Positions 12,901 to 21,900 of a DNA stretch of 64,000 bases are shown piece by piece (position 1 is the first letter of the stretch; every line of letters starts with the position of its first letter). Below the pieces are notes generated by a model. It was not told the DNA's origin. It searched no databases and was given only the letters and a program-made list of their open reading frames with translations. The position numbers and the translations under genes are program-made. Origin of the DNA: Antedon mediterranea (lineage: Eukaryota; Echinodermata; Crinoidea; Comatulida; Antedonidae); contig NC_092680.1 in the NCBI RefSeq assembly GCF_964355755.1, positions 6,551,001 to 6,615,000 on the forward strand, read 5' to 3'.

Positions 12901-15900
12901 TTTATGTTTAGTTTATTGTTACACCATGTCAAATGTTTATCCTGTACACTACTAGATAATAGATATTTTGACAATGATGATTTATTGTCTGTACCTGATG
13001 ATAAAGAATAATGAATGAGGTTGCTTAATGAGAAATGTAAAAATATAAAAATACCATAATAATCAATCAACCATAATTTTGTATAGCCTTGGGTATATAT
13101 TAGCACATTTTTTGTATGTATATAACTATGGAAAAAATATTGAAATAAACGTACAATTTACTGATTAAAAGGTATCTCAATCACACTGAATTATTTTTAG
13201 TACTGTAGATTAATTAAAGCTAGGTAAAATGGTTTTTTTTTTGTTATGATACCTGATGCCGTCATAAGATGTTTGTTTGCTTCAATAATGAACAAACATT
13301 CAGCACAAAAGATAATAATATCGCACTTTACAGTAATATGCAAATACTTGTAAAAGTGACGTAAAAGTAAACAAGCCTATTGTAAAATTGGATCTACACT
13401 TGAGCCTAATTACACTGTATGCTTTATGTTTTGATATCAACTAGGTGACATTTTTGCGGTAACAATCTTTTGACAAGAATTCAACCTCTCAATTCAATTT
13501 TGTGAGTGAGTGGCCGAGCGGTTAAGACAGTGGAACCGTAATTACATAGCCATACATCGGCAGGGGTTCGAGGCTCACTCACTCCATGGTTCTGGTGGTA
13601 GAACGAGTCTTCTCGGATAAGGACTATAAACCGTAGGTCCAGTGTACAAATCTAGCTCGTGTGCACTTTAAAGAACCTAGTACATCTTTCTAGACGAGTA
13701 GGGGGTTACCCCGGTGTATTAGTACATCACAGCTACTGATCACCAACTGGGCCCTCTGGGAGACCAGTCTTTGACTGAAGAGGTTACCCAGTAGAAATAT
13801 ATATTTCAATTCAACCTCACAGTTAAGAATTAACATCAGAAGTAATCATATCCATCTAATAAATCAGTTTAGGTTTTCCTTTTTCTCATTTATTTCATTT
13901 TGTACTTTTGGAATGAGTTAATATGACCTAAATAGCAGTAGTAATTAAAATGAATACACTTCAAAGATAAATTTATTGAAAGTTTCTAAACATTTCTTCT
14001 CTACTTTGATTAATTGCTAGTTTCTGTTTTCTTAATATGACCATTGAGAATGTTAAAAGCTCTTCAACTTGATTTATGGCAGCGGAGACAATTTGTAGTT
14101 CCAAATGTTACACTGATATAATATCAAGTTATCATATTCCCTATTCTAATTGTAAGATATGTTCCTACTTTGAAAAATAAAAGCTATTGATATTTACATA
14201 AATTTAATTTATCAAAAACGAGGACACTGTTCTAGTTCATTGTCACGTAAAATGTAACAGTTCATATTAGTAGAATTGTTTGTCCATTTTCTTTCTTTGA
14301 GAGATTCGACCCGTCACTTTAATTACTAATTTTGATGGCCGCTGTGTGATTTACAATGTTGATTCTAATTCTATGAATATAATTTTCATACTGAGATTTG
14401 CACACTTAACATTAAATATAATTTCTGTTTCCAGATACTAAAACCCTTTATTATTATCTCTCGATGGCGTAAGTTTGCTAAGGTTTACTTATACACCATT
14501 CATAAGACTTTAAACACTATACATAATTTACTAAAACCAACAATCAATATGGATTTTTGACAAGATTCATAAATGTCATGGGAATAGAAATGTATGTTAA
14601 TGTTTAATAACCTACAACCCTTAATTATCTCAACAATCAATCCTTATTCTACAATTTATTGTTTTTCAAATGGTGGTTTGATCCTATATCTTGTATTTTT
14701 CTCTTCTGCTTTCTTTGGCAAATATGTAAAATTGACATCGAATGTCTCAAAAATAGTATTATTGTAGTAGCAATTCACAGCATTCATTTCAAACAAAGTT
14801 CCCTCTTCAGCTTACAAAAGTAATCTTGAAAAGAATTCCATCGGCTTTTTTTTCAAAGTTTTACCAGGGAGTTGTAAAATAGCAACTCCCTGGTTTTACA
14901 GTAGTTGCCAAAGATCTTTCAAAACCTGTATAGAATCAAAACACAATGCATGGAAAGTTACCTTACAATATGGCTTAGCCAACCAATCCCATATACAGTA
15001 CTTATGTATTCATTTCATTGGCTTGGAAAGTAAATGTAATCAATAACTGTATTAAAAAAATTTATATTTGTCATGTTTTTGTGATTCTTCACACAATATT
15101 AATTGTTAAATTTTGAGATACACACAAGGAAGACATTTTAATTGATTAGGTTTTGAATGAGTGAAAATAAGTTTTCCTTTTTTTATTTTGTAGATTGATG
15201 TAGTTAAAACCAAGTCAAGTCATGGAGTAGCATTACCATTCACAATTGCTATGTTAGTAACGTCAATCTTATGGCTTCTCTATGGTTTTGTTGTTAATGA
15301 TGTGTATATATTGGTAAGATTTTAAACAACATTATTTATTCATTTGTTTTATTTCCAACAGATGAGATTATAGCATGGAAAATCTACTTACTCCACACTA
15401 ACGAACATTGATCTCTCTGTATCAACGTCCATTAGGCCACTAACATCACTATAGTTTTTAAAATCATTAATATTTGATTTTTACACGGAGGCTTGTCTCG
15501 CCCTCAGGGTGTTATTCTACAAAGCTGTGTACGGTACTGTATTAATGTTCTCAGCTAATTAAAGTAATATTATTAATATTACTCAGTCTTTTTTTTAGTC
15601 TATGTTTTCCACATCAACTCCAACATTAAAACCAGTAATACTGACTCCTTCTATGAACATTATATTTTACACTTTATTAATGCAAAAATTTCAAATATCA
15701 TACCCAGTTTAAATTCAATACTTTATAGCAGTTTTAGTCTTTAAATAACACAATTTAGGGGTTATATATTAGATATTCATGCGGCTGTGTTTCTTGCAAC
15801 ATTATCAATTACCATAAATTGTGGATGACAGTAGCATATAGTCCTCAGAGTCATAGTAAATCCCCCTTATAAATGAGCTATTCATTAAGTGTCATTTACT

Positions 15901-18900
15901 TAATGACAGGTATAGTCATTGCACACAGCTGAAGGCTAAAGCAAAATATATCATTTCTACTGTCTTCGCATTGCTTAACTATCTATGTAAGTATCATAAT
16001 TCCAATTCAAATTAAAACCAACTTTTAAACAAAATACATTACTGTATACACTGATTTAATTTCTATAAAGTATTGGTAAAAATATTAATATTGATAATCA
16101 ATTAAGATCTTGGAAACTGAACCTGCAACAATTAAAGTTCGTTCCTGTTTTCAAATTTGTTTGTTTATTTGTGTTATGTTTCAAGAATTTTACATTGCGA
16201 AGATACATATTTAAAAACATGTGCGGCTTCAGCACAAAGGGTATTTAAAAAACCTGAAGTTCCAGTGACGTCTTTATTTATATACTCTCTTATTAATTAT
16301 TTTTATTGGCTGTCCGTATGGATTTAGCGTGTGCCTTCGAAGGCTGGAGTTGACCCAGCAATGTTGCAGGGTACACACCAGTCTTTTGTGACTGTATAGT
16401 CAATTAAAAAATGATTTTATGAAAATTCTAAGCAAATCCATATAATTCCTACTAATTAAAACTACTTCTTCACAAAAAAAAAAAGACTACAAGCATAAAA
16501 TGAGGTGTGTATAATACTACACAATCTTCAGAATCATTGAAAAGAAAATGCTATACTAAATTGACTTTAGTTTTTCAGAATTGCTGCAAAAACAAATATA
16601 TAATCATTAAACGTATTCCCTAATGAAAAATAAATCAGTCAATGTTGTAAAAAGATTTTGTAAGGACGAATGCTATACTATTATTAAGATATTGAACTGA
16701 AGTGTTGAAGAGACATGTGACATATCAAAGGTTATTAACATCATGGAGGTATATTTTTATACCTCCATGTTAACATTAAGATTCATTAGTATTATCACTT
16801 TTATCTGGTTTTGATTGAACTTTTCACAGAGTTTGTGATTTACGTCTGCTTCAATCGCTGCACCGAATTAAGTTAATATGTTTCAGTGAAATGTTGTTTT
16901 GGATTTGAGCTCACTTCTTGAGTTCACTGTTTTATAATTCTATAATATCAGCGTTTAGAGCATAGTTAACTATGTTTAATTGTTTTTATAATTTTAATGC
17001 AATTTTAAAGTATATTTAACTGGTTTGTCATAAGAACTATACTGTTTATCTTTACAGTATAGTGTAGTAGTGGATACATTGGTGGTTAATAATGATTGAA
17101 GTTCAGGGTTCAATCCTGAGCTAGTGCCTCTTTCAACTCCACTACATAAGCCTTAAATGAGACTTAAAGCATGATAAATTATAAAATTATTACCTGGCAA
17201 GTATAGTACGTGCTTTGGTTGTTTGTTAGCACGATAGCTTCCACAATTTTTAAGTTATCGTTCTGAATGTTTTGGTTTTAATAATTACAGAACATGCCTA
17301 TTGATTTTCAGGAAAATTGATATATTAGACATATCACAAAAGCTTATTATATTGAAATCTGACTTACCTGTATCTTCCATTATGAGATATTAAATAGCAC
17401 GCCCTCTGTATTCTTTTAACATTAAATTATGCTGCACATCTGATTAGATCCGATAATGATCGGATGAAGAAAAAGCTACTGTATTCTTCCAAGATGACAA
17501 ACGCTCGAAGCGTCGTAGAAATACGAACACGTTATTCAAACAAGTTCTAGATAATGTTGGAATGGTCAGACAAGCCTTCATTAACAACTCGAAGGCCCGC
17601 TTATTTTGAATCAGCATTTATTTATCATATGCCATCTAGAACACTCTGTCACAGTTATAGATTAAATTTATATATATGTATATGTCTCCGAATCCAAAGG
17701 CAAATTACTGAAAAAATGACAATGCTGTGGGTATCAGTGGCTGGATCTCAATGGAGATACAAAATAAAAGCGAAAAGCTAAATCAAAACGAGAAGTAAAA
17801 CAGCCAGAAAAGTTAGCAGAGCTTTCGGGCAACACTAGCCCTTCATCAGTGCAAGTCTCCGAATATAGTTTTCTCCGCTGATAAATTTTGCGAAGTACTT
17901 CACTCATTTCTTTTATTTATTTATTCATCCTACAAGTTGCTTTCTATTGTATGTGTAAGAAATAAGAAATGAAAACAATTTTATTAAATATTTAAAATTA
18001 TCAATAATTTTCCATGAAAATATTTAGAATTTCATTTATTTTTCTTTGAATTTTAATTTATTTTTACAAGTAATATAATTTGATATATGTCTTAAGTTCA
18101 GTGGACATTCTACGGTCGAGTACGGCATAAAGTGATAAATAGGAATTTACTATAAGGTTTAATGATGAAATGTTTTTAGCTTTCTCATTTCTTTGTAAAG
18201 CTATAAATAGAATTGTTGAGAGGTTTAACTTTGCACGAGTGATCATCATTGATATTTAGAACATGAGAAATTAATGTCAGATATAAGATTGATGATTGAT
18301 TCTTTGACATATTGCATGATGAACAGGCTTTGGGCGATGTTAGTATCGTTATTTACTATTCCACTCGCATTAAATAGATCTTTTGGGGAAAAATTTCAAG
18401 ATATTTTAAGGAGAACCGCCTTGAGGAATTCTTTTTTGAATATTAGTAATTGAGGTGAGATGCCCAATAGTGGGACGTGTGCTTGCAATGGATCATTGCA
18501 TGTGGTTTTATTTGGTCATTGTTCTGTGTGTTACACAAATATAGGAAAACTGAATGACAATCTTAAGAATGACAAATCCTCTTTTAGCATTAGCAAAAAT
18601 CTAAAAGGATTTTAAATTTCAAACTGTAGTTAACTTTATATTATATACAAAAAGTTATTCTTTATTTCTGAAATGTTTTATGATTTGGTTTTTTTTCTTT
18701 GTGATCTTGCATGGGACAAGAAAATTCACTTTCAATACAAATGTAGTGATAAATTTAAATATTTGTAACATGTTTTTCATCAACATTACTTCTTAAATGT
18801 TGTAGGTTTACTTGGAAAATGCAGATTTAACAGATAAACCACACTGTCTATAATCAACGTCAAGTAATGTTTAAGAGGGTTCAGTGAAAGTATAGGAGAT

Positions 18901-21900
18901 TTACCTGTACTACATAGTTAGCTTCAACATTTTTTCTCTCTATTTTATTGCACATAAAATTTGTGTAGGCCACAACAACGTAAAAAATAAATTTCAGGCC
19001 ATGAGCATGCTTTGGACGTCTCGGCTGGGACATTTTATCCTAATTTAGGCAGTAAAAAATGTTTGGGTGCGGGTCATAGTTTGGAAATCGTAAGCCAGCA
19101 GCAATCTCTACCTTCACATGTATGTAGTATTCGATTGAGTCATCATTTTCAGCCCATTGCATAATTTTCATCTCTATTTGTTTAAAGAAGCCGACCTGGC
19201 TACACTTTCTCCAATTTTGAGTCCAGATTGAGCAATATAATTTTTTTTTTTATTCACCCGATTTTTACATCAAGCTGCTGTGTAATAGAACCATTAAATT
19301 ATAATAGGAGACTCTGGTGTGTTATAATAAATATTGTTTTTTTCTTGATAGTATACATCCTATAAATTTTACAAAATGTTCTCCAATTTGCCAGTTTTTA
19401 ATCAGCATTAAAATTTCTTTAAACTCACTTTTTCAGCCGTATGCCGAAAAATACTCTGGTTATTTATAAAATGCGGAACTTTTGTAGTTCTAATTTAAAG
19501 CCAATGAACTGAATTTTATGTTAGTAAAAGATATAAATTTAACCAGATACTAAATTTACAGCATACTGTGTTACTTTGGAATGTTAAATTCATGCTAGTG
19601 ATTGCAGAAAACATTCCAAAATATACAATATTTCATGTGGAAATAAAATTAAAAATCAATTAATTAAAATGTTCTGATTTTTACAGTTCATTGATTGAAT
19701 AATGAATAAATAATTGTCCATATAATTAACTATAAATTAAATAATATAAAAACAAAATCAATCAAGGATACATTTAAGGCATACATCCATGCTTTTAGAT
19801 TTATAGTTGAAGCTCTCATGTCTCTGGGACCAAGGATATACAGTGGCTTGGGAAAATCTAGTCTTTGTTATTATTTATTTTATTGGGCAATATCTTCAGT
19901 CACAGACTTGTCTCCCAGCGTGGCTAGTCAGGAGAAGTGGCTGTGATGTACCAGGACACCGGACTACCCCCTAATCGTCTCGAAAGATGTACTAGGTTCT
20001 TTGAAGTGCACATGAGCTAGATCTGTACACTTTATAACTCCCTGCGGGTATGCCTCGAACCCTTGCCGATGTTATTGCTACGTAATTACCATTCCACTGT
20101 CTTAACCGTTCGGCCACTCACTCAATATAGTCATTGTAGTTCAGCTGTTCGGTATAACGTGACGTCACCAAGTCATCAACCATTCTGTAAAATAAGATGA
20201 GTGATGCCTTTTGAAAAAATGTCGCGCCCCATGAGTTTACAGGCTTGTTTCTAACCTTTGTCAAAATGGTCACAGAATCTCAAGAGATTGTTTTTTAGCA
20301 TTAGTTTTCCAAATTACTACATTTCAGAGATGTTCTTCTATAAATAAATAAATACTGAGGAGATAAGCAAATTGGTTTTGACTTAAATTGACTTTTGATA
20401 CTTTATTAGAACTCAGAAGAAACATAAATAAGCAATGTCTAATTGATGCAGTTGCATGATATCTATTAGGAATTTAGAAAAAAATATATATATTTCAATG
20501 TTGCCGTTTGAACTGTTAATAGAGTACAACAACCTAACCTATTTCTCTATTATTCTTTGTTATATTGTTTATACTGTATTATATATTGCATGTTTTGTGA
20601 ACTTTAAATGAGTATTTTAATAAATCAAAAAGAGACAATTTGTTTACCATTCCTCTGTAGACGAAATTATATTCAGTTGCAATTAAAATTGCAAACATAA
20701 GTATATTTGATTAAAAATTTCATTCCGAATTCCTATATATTCTGCACCAAATTTCATTTAGCCTAGCCTTTGTATTTGATTAATTGAATATTTTAGAGAA
20801 GCATAATAAATAATGAGTTTTTTAAAAATGTTTAAAAACTTTGATTTTGACTGTGTAGTAAAACTGTTATTGAAGAGCACACTAAAAGGTTGGTTTCATG
20901 CCAAGCCTTTATGTTTATAGCTGGATGTGCAATAGAACAATTAAATAAACCAATCAGATAGTAAGGAGGTAACAAGGCGGTAATAACAAGGCCATATACA
21001 TGGCTGCAGTCATGTGCTCAAGTTAGTGTTTTGACTGACCAACCGACCGACATAGTGAGCTGTAGAGTCGCGTTGTATGCGACTAATAAATAACGAATAT
21101 TTTATTGAAAGATATCAACTTATTCTCACACCAACTCAATAAACATTCATTATTTGTATACCATCAAGCATGTCATCAGGTACTTTCATAATAAAATGGC
21201 ATTAGAGAATTGCATCGGTTTGGTACTACATTATCTAAATGAGTAGTCTGTTGCATGTCAGTCACCTTATAATGAGTAATTATCTAGTGTATTATCTCAA
21301 CATATATGCATGTGACTTTACTCAAACAAGGCCTGTACAGTAAAGAAGAAGATTATGCTGATGGTGACATGAAAACCAGGGAAGAGTAAATTTAATTTAA
21401 CTCTTCCCTGTGAAAACATAAAAATTGTTATACTGTAAATGACATAGTATATCTTGTCTATCTTGAAAGAGTTGGCTTTTAGAAAGAAGCAATCAAACCT
21501 CAATTTTAAATTTAAAAAACACATACGACTTCCAGATAATCACATCAAAATTCAATGTTTATTCATTTTGCACAGTAATAAACAATATTTTATATAGATT
21601 ATTTCTATGCCAGGCATATAAATAGTAGTATTTGTGAACTTTCAACATTATGATTACATGCAATACAAACTAAGCTTTGATAATATTACTCCAAGGATTT
21701 TGTTTAGAATTTGATGATGGTATTATTAGCTGCAAAATAATTGAATATTCCATATTGATGTGAATATTATATTGTAAAACCCATCAAAGTTGTATCTAAA
21801 AATGCATTAATACAATATAATAAGTAATAGGTCTTTGATCTTTTCAGTGCAAAGATAATAACCTGAAATGATCTCAGTCTTTTGAAATATTGGCAGCTTA

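Noticed and set aside
13503-13600. Possible tRNA-Ser/Leu gene
   Set aside because: A and B boxes are present but the stems do not close into a cloverleaf and the head continues into a repeated SINE body.
18060-18480. Possible antisense LINE fragment (words like RIPQGG on the minus strand)
   Set aside because: Only one short similarity to a PQG block and no further RT motif; too weak to claim.
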